DNA from: Bacteroidales bacterium M5
Lineage (GTDB): Bacteria; Bacteroidota; Bacteroidia; Bacteroidales; Muribaculaceae
Direction: 5' to 3'
Assembly: GCA_001689535.1 (NCBI GenBank)
Contig: LUJP01000080.1
Location: forward strand, 1 to 64,000
Length of the DNA: 64,000 nt
Made by a program: the position numbers and the translations under genes. The notes under the pieces are model-generated. The model saw only the letters and a program-made list of their open reading frames with translations. It did no database searches and was not told where the DNA came from. This document shows, piece after piece, positions 1 through 9,420 of this stretch (position 1 is its first letter; each line of letters opens with the position of its first letter).

Positions 1-102
1 TCGGAACGTCAAACTGAACACCCTATTTATTAAACAATCTTTTTAACCTTAGAGAAGAGAGGAGAGAGGGGTATGAGTTGTGCGAATAATAATCAGATTC
101 GG

Positions 103-582
103 TTATTTTCTGTTGGCGCATTTCTGGTTATTGCCACCTTTCTGGCCATGCTTTTTGTTGCCGCCACGTTTGCAGCCCTGCTTGTTCTTGTTGCCATGAC
201 GGGGAGCGGGAGAGTTGACATAGCTGTTTTCAAGATACTGCACATACTGCTCGGGAGTGAGGATGGCCTTTACGCTCTTGAGATATTCGGAACGCTTGTT
301 CTTGAAATCGCGCATCTTCTGGTCGCGGTTGGCTTTGCGAATGGAATCGTTGGCGAGTTTCTGCTGGCGGTTTGCCTGACGGAGCTCATCGATTTTCTTC
401 TGCTGCTGTTCGGTGAGGTTGAGACCTTCGAAAGGATTGGGGGCCGTGCAGCAGGATTTATCACCGGCTTTCACATTGCATCCGGGAGCCTGGGGGCATG
501 CGGTCTTGTTGGAATTGTTCTGTGCATTCACGCCAAAAGAAACGGCGGCGATAACGGAGAGAGCTATAAAGATTTTCTTCAT
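103..582 (-). CDS. Spy/CpxP-like periplasmic protein
   Basis: A 159-residue exported protein. Residues 1-20 form a clear signal peptide ending in VNA-Q. Two LT-x-x-Q motifs (LTEQQ at 56-60, LTPEQ at 108-112) separated by a charged helical stretch are the hallmark of the Spy/CpxP fold, a periplasmic chaperone or metal/stress sensor. Oddities are six cysteines (29, 35, 44, 45, 137, 155) and a Lys/Gly/Asn-rich tail after residue 128, which could bind metal or nucleic acid; that is inference. It is transcribed away from serC. Family is fairly sure, function is not. Confidence 0.75.
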   Translation of the reverse strand: MKKIFIALSVIAAVSFGVNAQNNSNKTACPQAPGCNVKAGDKSCCTAPNPFEGLNLTEQQQKKIDELRQANRQQKLANDSIRKANRDQKMRDFKNKRSEYLKSVKAILTPEQYVQYLENSYVNSPAPRHGNKNKQGCKRGGNKKHGQKGGNNQKCANRK

Positions 583-714
583 TTCTGTAATTGATGTTTT
601 TAATTGGTTTTGGAATAATCGTTGTTTGTAACCTGTTACGCTTCTCTGACGGCGAAATGGCTGCGGCGTTTAATCAGCCCCGTGGTTTTTAACCTTTTTT
701 TGTTTTCTATTCAT

Positions 715-738
715 ATTCTATTTCATATTCTATTTCAT
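715..738. repeat. Two exact 12-bp tandem units in the serC promoter
   Basis: The unit attctatttcat occurs twice back to back (715-726, 727-738), with a shortened third copy just before. It fills the space where the -33 element should lie. Confidence 0.8.
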
Positions 739-745
739 ATCTTTG
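738..745 (+). promoter_or_regulatory. serC promoter, -7 box TATCTTTG
   Basis: Exact match to the Bacteroidota sigma-ABfr -7 consensus TAnnTTTG, about 50 bp before the serC ATG. The -33 region is occupied by the AT-rich tandem repeat and has no clear TTTG. Confidence 0.75.
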
Positions 746-793
746 CAGATATACTCTAACCATGATTCACTAACCCTTAAAACAATAAAGGAT

Positions 794-1864
794 ATGAAGA
801 AGCATAATTTCTACGCAGGCCCCTCGATTCTGAGCCAGTACACTATCAAGAATACGGCCGAAGCAATCATAAATTTCGCCGGGACAGGTCTTTCGGTCCT
901 TGAAGTGTCTCACCGCAGCCCCGAATTCGTGGCTGTGATAGAGGAAGCCCGCGCGCTCGTAAAAGAACTGCTTCAAGTGCCCGACGGCTATTCTGTATTG
1001 TTCCTCGGAGGCGGCGCAAGCATGCAGTTCGCGCAGGTTCCGTTCAACCTCCTTGCCAAGAAAGCCGCCTATCTCGACACCGGCACATGGGCCTCAAAAG
1101 CCATCAAGGAAGCACGCCTTTTCGGCGAGGTGGATGTAGTTGCATCCTCCAAGGAAGCCAACTACACATACATTCCCAAGGGCTACACCATACCCACCGA
1201 CGCAGACTATTTCCACTTCACATCCAACAATACTATCTACGGCACCGAGATGCGCTATGACCCCGACGTTCCCGTGAGACTGGTGGCCGACATGTCCAGC
1301 GACATCTTCTCGCGCCCCGTCGACGTTAGCAAATACGACGTGATATATGCCGGAGCACAGAAAAACCTCGCACCGGCCGGCGTTACGATTGTGATTGTGC
1401 GCGAGGACGCCCTGGGCCACGTTGACCGTCCCATCCCGACCATGCTCGACTATCGCACCCATATCAAGAAGGACTCGATGTTCAACACGCCTCCCGTCCT
1501 CCCCATTTTCTCGGCGCTCCAGACCCTCCGCTACTACAAGCAGCTCGGCGGCGTGGAAGCCATCGAGAAGACCGACCTCGCAAAAGCCGCTAAGCTCTAC
1601 GAGGCCATCGATGCAAGCCGCATGTTCACCGGCACCGTCACCGATCCAGCCGACCGTTCAATTATGAACGTATGCTTCGTCATGGAGCCCGAATACAAGG
1701 AGCTTGAGAAACCGTTTGTGGAATTCTGCGGCACCAAAGGCATCGTAGGTATAAAAGGCCATCGCTCCGTAGGCGGATTCCGCGCATCGCTCTACAACGC
1801 CCTGCCCATGGAAAGCGTCGAAGTGCTTGTAGCCGCCATGAAAGAATTCGAATCGAAACATTAA
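794..1864 (+). CDS. serC: Phosphoserine aminotransferase
   Basis: A 356-residue PLP enzyme that converts 3-phosphohydroxypyruvate and glutamate to phosphoserine, the second step of serine synthesis; cytosolic. It opens with [10 protein letters not shown] and has the EVSHRSPEF substrate-site segment. The PLP lysine is in [11 protein letters not shown] (about K190). The C-terminal [15 protein letters not shown] is typical of SerC. Length matches the family. The frame is open upstream to a TTG at 743, but that codon overlaps the -7 box, so the ATG at 794 is chosen. serA follows after 11 bp, in pathway order. Confidence 0.96.
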   Translation: MKKHNFYAGPSILSQYTIKNTAEAIINFAGTGLSVLEVSHRSPEFVAVIEEARALVKELLQVPDGYSVLFLGGGASMQFAQVPFNLLAKKAAYLDTGTWASKAIKEARLFGEVDVVASSKEANYTYIPKGYTIPTDADYFHFTSNNTIYGTEMRYDPDVPVRLVADMSSDIFSRPVDVSKYDVIYAGAQKNLAPAGVTIVIVREDALGHVDRPIPTMLDYRTHIKKDSMFNTPPVLPIFSALQTLRYYKQLGGVEAIEKTDLAKAAKLYEAIDASRMFTGTVTDPADRSIMNVCFVMEPEYKELEKPFVEFCGTKGIVGIKGHRSVGGFRASLYNALPMESVEVLVAAMKEFESKH

Positions 1865-1875
1865 AAACACCGGTC

Positions 1876-2799
1876 ATGAAGATACTTGTAGCTACCCAGA
1901 AACCCTTCGCGGCCGTAGCCGTGGAAGGAATAAGAAAGACGGTTGAAGAAGCCGGCTTCACCCTCGGCCTCCTCGAAAAATATACCGAGAAATCGCAGCT
2001 CCTCCAGGCTGTGGCCGATGCCTCGGCGCTCATAGTCCGCTCCGACATTGTGGATGCCGAAGTGTTCGACGCCGCCCCTGAGCTCAAAGTAGTGGTGCGC
2101 GCCGGCGCCGGCTACGACAATATTGACCTGGCGGCCGCCACTGCCCACGGCGTGTGCGCGGAAAACACTCCAGGCCAGAACTCCAACGCCGTTGCCGAAC
2201 TGGTGTTCGGCATGGCCGTGATGGCGGTGCGCAACATGTATGCGGGCACTTCCGGCTCTGAGCTGAAAGGAAAGAAACTCGGTCTGCAGGCCTTCGGCCA
2301 AGTTGGCCGCAACGTGGCCCGCATTGCTGCCGGATTCGGAATGGACGTGATGGCATTCGACCCCTATTGCCCCGACGAGGTAATGGTACAGGCCGGTGTC
2401 ACACCCGTGTGCTCCGTCGCCGACCTCTACAGAAACTGCGACCTCGTATCCATCCACATCCCCTCCACTCCCGAGACCCGCGGCTCGATAGGAGCCGATC
2501 TCATCAGGCTTATGCCCAAGGGAGGCGTGCTTGTGAACACAGCCCGCAAGGAAGTGATTGACGAAGCCGGCCTCAAAGAAGTGCTCACCGCGCGCCCCGA
2601 CCTGAAATATGTGGCCGACGTGAAGCCCGACTGCGCTGCCGAACTTGAAGCCGAATTCCCCGGCCGCGTGTTCTTCACTCCAAAGAAAATGGGCGCTCAG
2701 ACCGCCGAAGCCAACATCAACGCCGGCATAGCCGCAGCCTGCCAGTGCGTGGCATTCCTGCGCGACGGCGACGACCGTTTCCGTCTAAACAAAGCATGA
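1876..2799 (+). CDS. serA: D-3-phosphoglycerate dehydrogenase, short ACT-less type
   Basis: A 307-residue D-2-hydroxyacid dehydrogenase that makes 3-phosphohydroxypyruvate, the first step of serine synthesis. It lacks the C-terminal ACT regulatory domain of E. coli SerA. The NAD fold reads AFGQVG near residue 140, so the first glycine of GxGxxG is Ala. The catalytic Arg is in NTARKEV. The usual TPHxG catalytic histidine is replaced by lysine (TPKKMGAQT, K270), as in the lysine-type (IIIK) enzymes described from Entamoeba and common in Bacteroidetes. The stop overlaps the next start (ATGA), implying translational coupling. Confidence 0.92.
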   Translation: MKILVATQKPFAAVAVEGIRKTVEEAGFTLGLLEKYTEKSQLLQAVADASALIVRSDIVDAEVFDAAPELKVVVRAGAGYDNIDLAAATAHGVCAENTPGQNSNAVAELVFGMAVMAVRNMYAGTSGSELKGKKLGLQAFGQVGRNVARIAAGFGMDVMAFDPYCPDEVMVQAGVTPVCSVADLYRNCDLVSIHIPSTPETRGSIGADLIRLMPKGGVLVNTARKEVIDEAGLKEVLTARPDLKYVADVKPDCAAELEAEFPGRVFFTPKKMGAQTAEANINAGIAAACQCVAFLRDGDDRFRLNKA

Positions 2800-3215
2800 G
2801 CACCGATTATTCAGACCGTCCCTACAGCTTCGAGCTGCCCATACGTGTGCGCGACTACGAGGTAGACTCCCAGGGAATAGTGAACAACGCCATCTACCTC
2901 CATTATCTCGAGCACACGCGCCACGAATTCTGCCGTATGGCCGGAACATCTTTCCGCCGCATGCAGCGTGAAGGCATAGACCCAGTGCTGAGAAAAGTGG
3001 AGATCGAATACCTCACGCCGCTGCGTCTCGGCGACGAAATGGTGTCGAAGCTGAGCATGCACCGCGAAGGGCCCCGCTTCATATTCAGGCAGGACATATT
3101 CCGGGCCGACAACGGCGCTCCCGTAGTAAAGTCGCTTGTAACGGTGGTATGCCTTGAATCAGGTCGCCTCTCACGCGGCGACGTTCTGGCCGAGGCATTC
3201 GCAAAATATCTCTGA
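2796..3215 (+). CDS. Hotdog-fold acyl-CoA thioesterase (YbgC/FadM-like)
   Basis: A 139-residue single hotdog domain. The motif YEVDSQGIVNNAIYLHYLE matches the YbgC/4HBT signature, with the catalytic Asp in VDSQG. Such enzymes hydrolyse acyl-CoA or acyl-ACP in the cytosol; the substrate cannot be read from sequence. The start at 2796 overlaps the serA stop by four bases, which decides it over upstream in-frame codons inside serA. Coupling to serine genes is probably positional, not metabolic. Confidence 0.85.
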   Translation: MSTDYSDRPYSFELPIRVRDYEVDSQGIVNNAIYLHYLEHTRHEFCRMAGTSFRRMQREGIDPVLRKVEIEYLTPLRLGDEMVSKLSMHREGPRFIFRQDIFRADNGAPVVKSLVTVVCLESGRLSRGDVLAEAFAKYL

Positions 3216-3228
3216 CACTCCCGCGCTG

Positions 3229-4344
3229 ATGGAAAACGAAAGCCGGCTGATATACCGCATGGCATTCTCGTCGCTCAAAGGCATGACACGCCTTATGAGC
3301 GACGAGATCATTGCCCGTATAGGCTCCGAAGAAGAGTTTTTCAGGCTTTCGTCCTCACAGCTGTCGGCGGCGCTGGGAATGCGCAACCGCATGTTCGACG
3401 ACGCCTATCGTTCATCGGTGCTCGCGTCGGCCCGCACCGAGGCCGCATTCGTGCTTTCAAACAACATCAGGACCATCTACCACACCGACGCGGACTATCC
3501 GGCCCGTCTGCTCAACTGCGACGACGCGCCCCTGATGCTCTTCTGCCTCGGTAGCGCCGACCTCAACCCCCCCATCGCCATTTCGGTGGTGGGTACGCGC
3601 CATGCCACCCCCTATGGCATCAATTTCGTGGAGCGCCTCATCGAGGAACTCGCCCGGAAAGTGTCGCAACCCGTAACGGTGATAAGCGGCCTGGCATTCG
3701 GCATCGACATCGCCGCCCACCGCGCCGCCCTCAAGGCCGGACTGCCGACCATTGCCGTGCTCGCCCATGGTCTCAACACGCTCTATCCGGCTCAGCACCG
3801 CAGCGAAGCAGCCGCCATTGTACGCAGCGGCGGAGCGCTCGTAACCGAGTATACCACCGCGGCCGCAATACACCGTGGATTCTTCCTGGCCCGAAACAGG
3901 ATTGTGGCGGGAATGGCCGACTGCGTCACCGTGGCCGAATCCGATATCAAAGGCGGCGCGATAGTCACCGCCAAACTCGCCCAAGGCTACATGCGCGATG
4001 TTTTCGCCCTTCCGGGACGTATCTCCGACCGCTACAGCCGCGGCTGCAATGGCCTCATATCCGCCAACATCGCCGCCCTCGTCGAGAACGCCGAGGATGT
4101 AATCAGGCAGATGTCGTGGCCCGAGAAACCGGAGACAGAAGCCGTGCAGACCACTCTTTTCGCCGAACTCACACCCGAGGAAAAACGGGTTGTAGACTAT
4201 CTCACAGAGCATGGCGAAGGACGACTGAACGTGATGTCGGTCACGCTCGACATAAACGTAGGCCGCCTTATGTCGCTTCTCATCGACATGGAATTCAAAG
4301 GACTTGTGCTCCCCTTCCCCGGCGGAATCTACCACCTCGCCTGA
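3229..4344 (+). CDS. dprA: DNA-processing protein DprA
   Basis: A 371-residue cytosolic protein that loads RecA on incoming single-stranded DNA during transformation. A short N-terminal helical region is followed by the Rossmann DprA core: VVGTRHATPYG, VISGLAFGIDIAAHRAAL, the RNRIVAGMAD segment and the DVFALPGR segment. A winged-helix (DML1-like) domain fills the last 70 residues. The frame is open upstream to 3154, inside the thioesterase gene; the ATG at 3229, 13 bp after that stop, fits known DprA N-termini better. It is the last gene of the serC operon. Confidence 0.93.
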   Translation: MENESRLIYRMAFSSLKGMTRLMSDEIIARIGSEEEFFRLSSSQLSAALGMRNRMFDDAYRSSVLASARTEAAFVLSNNIRTIYHTDADYPARLLNCDDAPLMLFCLGSADLNPPIAISVVGTRHATPYGINFVERLIEELARKVSQPVTVISGLAFGIDIAAHRAALKAGLPTIAVLAHGLNTLYPAQHRSEAAAIVRSGGALVTEYTTAAAIHRGFFLARNRIVAGMADCVTVAESDIKGGAIVTAKLAQGYMRDVFALPGRISDRYSRGCNGLISANIAALVENAEDVIRQMSWPEKPETEAVQTTLFAELTPEEKRVVDYLTEHGEGRLNVMSVTLDINVGRLMSLLIDMEFKGLVLPFPGGIYHLA

Positions 4345-4407
4345 CGCCAACAATGGCGCCCTCTCTTTTGTTAGAGTTATATAATTAATCCCTCACCCCA
4401 GCATATC

Positions 4408-5283
4408 ATGACGAAACATATCATAGAACCCTCCGAACTCATAATCAACCCCGACGGGACAGTTTTCCACCTCCATCTGCACCCCGACCAGCTTACCGAC
4501 CGTATAATTCTCGTAGGTGACCCCGCGAGAGTGAATATGGTGGCTGAATATTTCGACACGCGCACCTTCGAGGTCAGCTCGCGCGAGTTCCATACAATAG
4601 GTGGCACATATAAAGGCAAGCCCATAATGTGTCTGAGCCACGGAATAGGCCCTGACAACATCGACATTGTGATAACCGAGCTCGACGCCCTTGCCAACGT
4701 GGATTTCTCCACCCGCGAGATAAAGCCTGAACACCGCACCCTCAGCATGGTGAGAATAGGCACCTCAGGCGCCCTGCAGCCCGAAATACGCCTCGGCACT
4801 CCCGTGATAGCCGAGAGGTCCATAGGATTCGACGGCGTGCTCAACTACTATGCCGGACGCAATGAAGTCTCCGACCTCGACTATGAAAAGGCTTTCTGCG
4901 ATGCCGTTGGCTGGAATCCGCTCTGGGCCAAGCCCTACGTCGTACCCGCCGATGCCGAGCTCGTGGAACGTATCGGCCGCGACGACATGCTGCGCGGCAA
5001 TACCATTTCGGCCGTAGGTTTTTACGGGCCACAGGGCAGGCAGGTGCGGCTACCTCTCGCCAATCCCGACCTCAACCGCCGCATAGAGGAATTCCGCTAC
5101 GGTTCCTGCCGCGTCACAAACTATGAGATGGAGAGCGCTCCCCTCCAGGGCATGAGCCTCCTGCTTGGCCACAAGGCCATGACCGTATGCTCCATCATAG
5201 CCAACCGCATGAATCACGACGCCTGCCCCAACTACAAGACAGCAGTCCGCGACCTCGTGGTCACCGTCCTCGAACGACTCTGA
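4408..5283 (+). CDS. Nucleoside (uridine-type) phosphorylase
   Basis: A 291-residue member of the PNP/UDP phosphorylase family, which splits nucleosides with phosphate to base and ribose-1-phosphate in the cytosol. Visible are the phosphate-site segment ILVGDPARV near residue 36, SHGIGPDNIDIV, the VRIGTSGALQ motif near 116, and NYEMESAPL near 238, with the Glu that contacts ribose. This pattern is nearest to uridine phosphorylases, though specificity is not provable here. It is separated from dprA by 63 bp and converges on the next gene. Confidence 0.88.
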   Translation: MTKHIIEPSELIINPDGTVFHLHLHPDQLTDRIILVGDPARVNMVAEYFDTRTFEVSSREFHTIGGTYKGKPIMCLSHGIGPDNIDIVITELDALANVDFSTREIKPEHRTLSMVRIGTSGALQPEIRLGTPVIAERSIGFDGVLNYYAGRNEVSDLDYEKAFCDAVGWNPLWAKPYVVPADAELVERIGRDDMLRGNTISAVGFYGPQGRQVRLPLANPDLNRRIEEFRYGSCRVTNYEMESAPLQGMSLLLGHKAMTVCSIIANRMNHDACPNYKTAVRDLVVTVLERL

Positions 5284-5303
5284 TTCAATCGGCTTCTACC
5301 CTA

Positions 5304-6914
5304 TCACCTGACCAGGATCTTCCTGGCCTTTCCGGAGCGGAGTTCGATGTAGATGCCGGGAGTGAGGGCGGTGGCTGAGACGCGGCGACCGTGGAGATCG
5401 CAATAAACGGCTTCGGGGGAGTCTTCTCCCGTCGCAGGAATCGCGGCGCTCCCGGAAGAGAACTTAGCGCGCACACTTACGCTTTCACTCGGCATTACCG
5501 CCAGACGGTAAAACGAACCATCGGCATCATATTCCAGATTCTCGCGGGAATAAACCATGTTCTCCCCACCTGTCTCAACAATCAGACCGTCAAGTCGGGC
5601 ATTCTTATCGGGATAGATAAACAGCCATATCTGTGGATGGTCGCCTATATTATCGCCGTGACGTAGCTGTCGGCCCAAAGGACGCCCTTCGACCGACACA
5701 GCTGTAAATACGGCCACACTGCCCGGGCCCTCCGCCTCAATAGACAACCGCGGAGCCTTTCGCGCAAACCGTGCCACAAGCGCCAGCGGACAATCTATAT
5801 TTATACTCGCCTCACCTTCCTCCGTAAGGTCTGTTTCCTCGCCGTTTACCATGAGTGACTCTACTTCATAACCATCGTTGGGCACAGGACTTACACGAAT
5901 ATGCTGTTCCACCGCTACGACATCTCCGCTATTGACATCCGCACCGGAATCAGAAGTTACCTTCATGGTTCCGCCTTCACCTGCCGTCCACGTCACGGCA
6001 TACCCGAACCATGCAATCAGTTTTATATCTGATTGATCGGAGTAGGTGAACATAGGTTCCGCGGAAAGCTCACTGCCTGAAATATCAGTCCAATACATGA
6101 AGTGAGCGTCCCCTTTTGGCACAGCTTTCACCTTCACCTCGCTCTCGTCCGTGACAAGTGTATTTGCTCCGCTTTCCCCCGGCTTCGGCTCCAAAAAGCT
6201 CACGGTTCCCGCCTCATCGCTGTTGGCGGCAATCTCCACAGTATATGGCGTGACATAGTCGGTTACAACTCGAAGCAGCACATCTATCACCGAGCCGCCA
6301 ACCTCCGATATCTTCTTATAAGCCGATATGCCGCAAGGATTGGAACTCACCATATTGTTTACGTATCGCATCCTGTAGGTGCCCGGAGCCAGGTCGGCAG
6401 GGATAGCAAATGAAGGAAGAGAGATTGCGGCAAGATCAGTATCACCGTCGGGAAATTCACGGTCGGCACTGTCGAAATAACCCTCGCCACGGTTCATGCG
6501 GTCGAAACTCACCAATTCACTTCCGGGCGCAGGATGCGTGGTGAGCCCGAACGCGGGTGTGAAAACACCGTCACCGTTGAAGTCAACAAAGAAAAACGAA
6601 TGCGTGCCCCGGCCTATCCCCTTGGGCGTTACCTTCACATTCATTCCAGCTTTAGCCACAAGCACCAGATCCGTGCGGTCGTTATATGCCGGGCGTCCCG
6701 CCACAAGACTCTGCATGGCCTCGATGGAAGAGGGGCCGCAACTGATTCCGAGATATGTGATGCCGATATCCGTACGGGTCACCACTTCGTCAGGGAAACA
6801 GTAATCGGAGGTCTCTGCTTTCGGGAATAACTCCGGAGGCATCGCTTTCCCACACAGCGGCACCGCCGACATCAAGGCAATCCACAGATATAGTATGCTA
6901 TAGAAACGGTTCAT
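5304..6914 (-). CDS. Secreted GEVED/InlB-like repeat protein with T9SS-like C-terminus
   Basis: A 536-residue exported protein. The chosen ATG (6914) gives a signal peptide ending near LCGKA; an upstream in-frame start adds 31 unlikely residues. Around residues 105-195 lies a GEVED-type beta domain (VDFNGDGVFT, IPADLAPGTYRMRYV). Residues 230-440 hold divergent InlB-B/Listeria-type repeats (VTWTAGEGGTMKV, VEGPGSV-like units). The last 35 residues (DLHGRRV, LTPGIYI) look like a Por secretion (type IX) sorting tail or its Bacteroidales relatives. Probably surface-associated; no enzyme motif is seen. It stands alone, converging with the phosphorylase. Confidence 0.7.
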   Translation of the reverse strand: MNRFYSILYLWIALMSAVPLCGKAMPPELFPKAETSDYCFPDEVVTRTDIGITYLGISCGPSSIEAMQSLVAGRPAYNDRTDLVLVAKAGMNVKVTPKGIGRGTHSFFFVDFNGDGVFTPAFGLTTHPAPGSELVSFDRMNRGEGYFDSADREFPDGDTDLAAISLPSFAIPADLAPGTYRMRYVNNMVSSNPCGISAYKKISEVGGSVIDVLLRVVTDYVTPYTVEIAANSDEAGTVSFLEPKPGESGANTLVTDESEVKVKAVPKGDAHFMYWTDISGSELSAEPMFTYSDQSDIKLIAWFGYAVTWTAGEGGTMKVTSDSGADVNSGDVVAVEQHIRVSPVPNDGYEVESLMVNGEETDLTEEGEASINIDCPLALVARFARKAPRLSIEAEGPGSVAVFTAVSVEGRPLGRQLRHGDNIGDHPQIWLFIYPDKNARLDGLIVETGGENMVYSRENLEYDADGSFYRLAVMPSESVSVRAKFSSGSAAIPATGEDSPEAVYCDLHGRRVSATALTPGIYIELRSGKARKILVR

Positions 6915-7052
6915 GGTATCAGGAATGTAATTTTCACATCCGACAGCAAATATAGGACATCCCGGCAGGTTTGCAAATTTATTTGTGAATAAAACATAAG
7001 TTTTCATTAATTTTGTGCTTTCATATTACCAATCATTAAAACATTATTCGCT

Positions 7053-8756
7053 ATGACAAAGGAACTTCAAATCCTTTCCGACAAGGCGTGGGCACGCTGG
7101 ACGGCTCTTGGTCTCCTGGCGTTTGCCATGTTCTGTTCCTACATTTTCATGGATATTCTCTCGCCTATCAAGGACCTCCTGCAGTCTACCCGTGGATGGG
7201 ACTCAACTGCTTTCGGCACCATGCAAGGCTCTGAGACATTCCTCAACGTATTTATCTTCTTCCTGATTTTCGCAGGCATTATCCTCGACAAAATGGGTGT
7301 GCGCTTCACCGCGCTCCTGTCGGGAGCCGTGATGCTCGTGGGAGCCACAATCAACTGGTATGCCCTCACCGACGCATTCCTCGGAAGCTCGCTTGAAGTA
7401 TGGTTCACCAACCATCTGAACTACATTCCCGTTTTCGATGAGCTTGGCATCTCTCCATTCTATGAAGGCATGCCGGCTTCGGCCAAATTCTCTGCTGTAG
7501 GCTTCATGATATTCGGCTGCGGCGTGGAAATGGCCGGTATAACCGTGAGCCGAGGCATTGTCAAGTGGTTCAAGGGTCGTGAAATGGCCCTTGCCATGGG
7601 TTCGGAGATGGCCCTTGCCCGTCTGGGTGTGGCCACCTGTATGATTTTCTCGCCGATGTTCGCTACCCTGGGAGGTGACGTAAGCGTTTCGCGTTCAGTA
7701 GCCTTCGGCGTGGTTCTGCTTATGATTGCCATGATTATGTTTGTGGTTTACTTCTTCATGGACCGCAAGCTCGACGAACAGACTCATGCCGAAGAGGAAA
7801 AAGACGATCCCTTCCGCCTCCGCGACCTTGGAAAGATTTTATCGAGCAGCGGCTTCTGGCTCGTTGCCCTGCTTTGCGTGCTGTATTATTCGGCAATCTT
7901 CCCCTTCCAGAAATATGCCGTCAACATGCTCCAGTGCAACCTCACGTTCACCGATGTGGCCGCCGACTCCTTCTGGGCCTCCTCGGGCGTAACCGTTGCC
8001 CAGTACGTGATTATGCTGATTGTGGCCGCAGCTTCTTTTGCAAGCAACTTCGGCACCAAGAGCTCCATGCGCGGCATAATGCTCGCCATAGCAATAATCG
8101 CCCTCATCACTTACTGCTGGATGGGCTACATGCGCCAGAGCGCAGCCGCCATATTTGCCGTGTTCCCGCTTCTGGCCGTGGGTATCACTCCCATCCTCGG
8201 CAAATATGTGGATTATAAAGGAAAGGCTGCTTCAATGCTCGTTCTTGGCGCACTCCTTCTCATTGCCTGCCACCTCACCTTCGCATTCATCCTTCCCTTG
8301 TTCAAGGGTTCGCCCGTGGGTGGTGTGTGCGTAGCCTACCTCACCATCCTCGTGCTCGGAGCCTCGTTCTCACTCGTTCCGGCATCGCTTTGGCCCAGTG
8401 TTCCCAAGCTGGTCGACCAGAAGATTATCGGTTCGGCCTACGCCCTGATATTCTGGATTCAGAACATAGGTCTGTGGCTCTTCCCCATGCTTATAGGCAA
8501 AGTGCTCGACGCCACCAACCCGCAGATTGTTGAAGGAATAGCCAACGGCTCTCTCACCCCCGAGGAAGCAGCCGTGAGCTACAATTACACAATGCCTCTC
8601 GTCATGCTCGCATGCCTTGGCGTGGCAGCGTTTGTTCTCGGCCTCGTTCTTAAAGTAATTGACCGCAAGAAACACCTCGGCCTCGAACTCCCCAACGTGA
8701 AAGCCGCCACCGAGCCCGAAGTGCTCGAATCCGAAGCCTTCACCACCGAAGACTGA
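7053..8756 (+). CDS. MFS transporter
   Basis: A 567-residue inner-membrane permease with about 12 hydrophobic segments. The MFS loop-2 motif appears as GIILDKMGVRFTALLSGA near residue 80, and a charged central loop (about 240-255) separates the two halves. The family commonly moves small organic anions, sugars or peptides; no substrate is assignable. It is monocistronic by position: 52 bp separate the distal start of the divergent GEVED gene's upstream frame, and a strong hairpin lies 60 bp after its stop. Confidence 0.85.
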   Translation: MTKELQILSDKAWARWTALGLLAFAMFCSYIFMDILSPIKDLLQSTRGWDSTAFGTMQGSETFLNVFIFFLIFAGIILDKMGVRFTALLSGAVMLVGATINWYALTDAFLGSSLEVWFTNHLNYIPVFDELGISPFYEGMPASAKFSAVGFMIFGCGVEMAGITVSRGIVKWFKGREMALAMGSEMALARLGVATCMIFSPMFATLGGDVSVSRSVAFGVVLLMIAMIMFVVYFFMDRKLDEQTHAEEEKDDPFRLRDLGKILSSSGFWLVALLCVLYYSAIFPFQKYAVNMLQCNLTFTDVAADSFWASSGVTVAQYVIMLIVAAASFASNFGTKSSMRGIMLAIAIIALITYCWMGYMRQSAAAIFAVFPLLAVGITPILGKYVDYKGKAASMLVLGALLLIACHLTFAFILPLFKGSPVGGVCVAYLTILVLGASFSLVPASLWPSVPKLVDQKIIGSAYALIFWIQNIGLWLFPMLIGKVLDATNPQIVEGIANGSLTPEEAAVSYNYTMPLVMLACLGVAAFVLGLVLKVIDRKKHLGLELPNVKAATEPEVLESEAFTTED

Positions 8757-8814
8757 GCAACAGATATTCTTTCTTATACAGAGAGATATACCTGACTACT
8801 AATCAGCAAACAAG

Positions 8815-8863
8815 CAAGAGACTATGTCTCATCACTCAAATTCAGTGATGGCATAGTCTCTTG
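8815..8863 (+). terminator. Long hairpin after the MFS gene
   Basis: caagagactatg (8815-8826) pairs perfectly with catagtctcttg (8852-8863), and inside it catcac (8830-8835) pairs with gtgatg (8845-8850). There is no proper U-tract, so it may be a terminator, an RNA-stability hairpin or a leader structure of the next gene. Confidence 0.5.
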
Positions 8864-8940
8864 TCTGTATTAATCCCTTTAATCCGCTTCGTTGTTATAA
8901 CTACACATAACCACGATTACGGACTAAAGCATAATATACG

Positions 8941-9399
8941 ATGAAATTAGCTGAAGCATTGAGTAAGAGGGCCCAGCTCACTGAGAAAGTCTCCCAGTTG
9001 AAAATACGTCTCAACGACTGCATGAAAGTACAGGAAGGCGACACCCCGCCCGAACTGCCCGACGAAGTGATAACCGATCTTGACCGTACTCTGGAAGAAC
9101 TCAGGTCGCTGATATATCGTATAAATGTTACAAACACACTGACTGAGGTAGACGGCCTGACAATCACCTCATTGCTCGCACAGCGTGACGTGCAGTCCAT
9201 GAAGGTGAAAACTCTCGGCGAAGCCCTGAAAGTGCTGACTGAAAGAGAAGACCGCTACAACCGCAATGAAATCAGATTTGTAAGAACGGTGGACGTAAAG
9301 GAATTCCGCCGGATGTATGACCGGAATGCATCTGACTTGCGTAAACTCGACCTGACAATACAGGCGGTTGGATGGACCACCGAACTAATCGAGAAGTAA
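8941..9399 (+). CDS. DIP1984 family protein
   Basis: A 152-residue soluble, highly charged, mostly helical protein. The opening MKLAEALSKRAQLTEKV, the central TDLDRTLEELRSLIYRIN and the C-terminal RDVKEFRR-type segment match the DIP1984 family (sometimes labelled septicolysin-like). The function of the family is unknown; no signal peptide and no catalytic motif. The hairpin at 8815-8863 lies 77 bp upstream and may belong to its leader. Confidence 0.8.
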   Translation: MKLAEALSKRAQLTEKVSQLKIRLNDCMKVQEGDTPPELPDEVITDLDRTLEELRSLIYRINVTNTLTEVDGLTITSLLAQRDVQSMKVKTLGEALKVLTEREDRYNRNEIRFVRTVDVKEFRRMYDRNASDLRKLDLTIQAVGWTTELIEK

Positions 9400-9420
9400 A
9401 CATACTTAACATTTTTAACT

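Noticed and set aside
413..631. 72-aa plus-strand frame opposite the Spy-like gene
   Set aside because: Antisense to the signal peptide and promoter of a convincing exported protein.
743..793. TTG-initiated extension of serC
   Set aside because: The TTG is part of the -7 box TATCTTTG; the ATG at 794 matches SerC N-termini.
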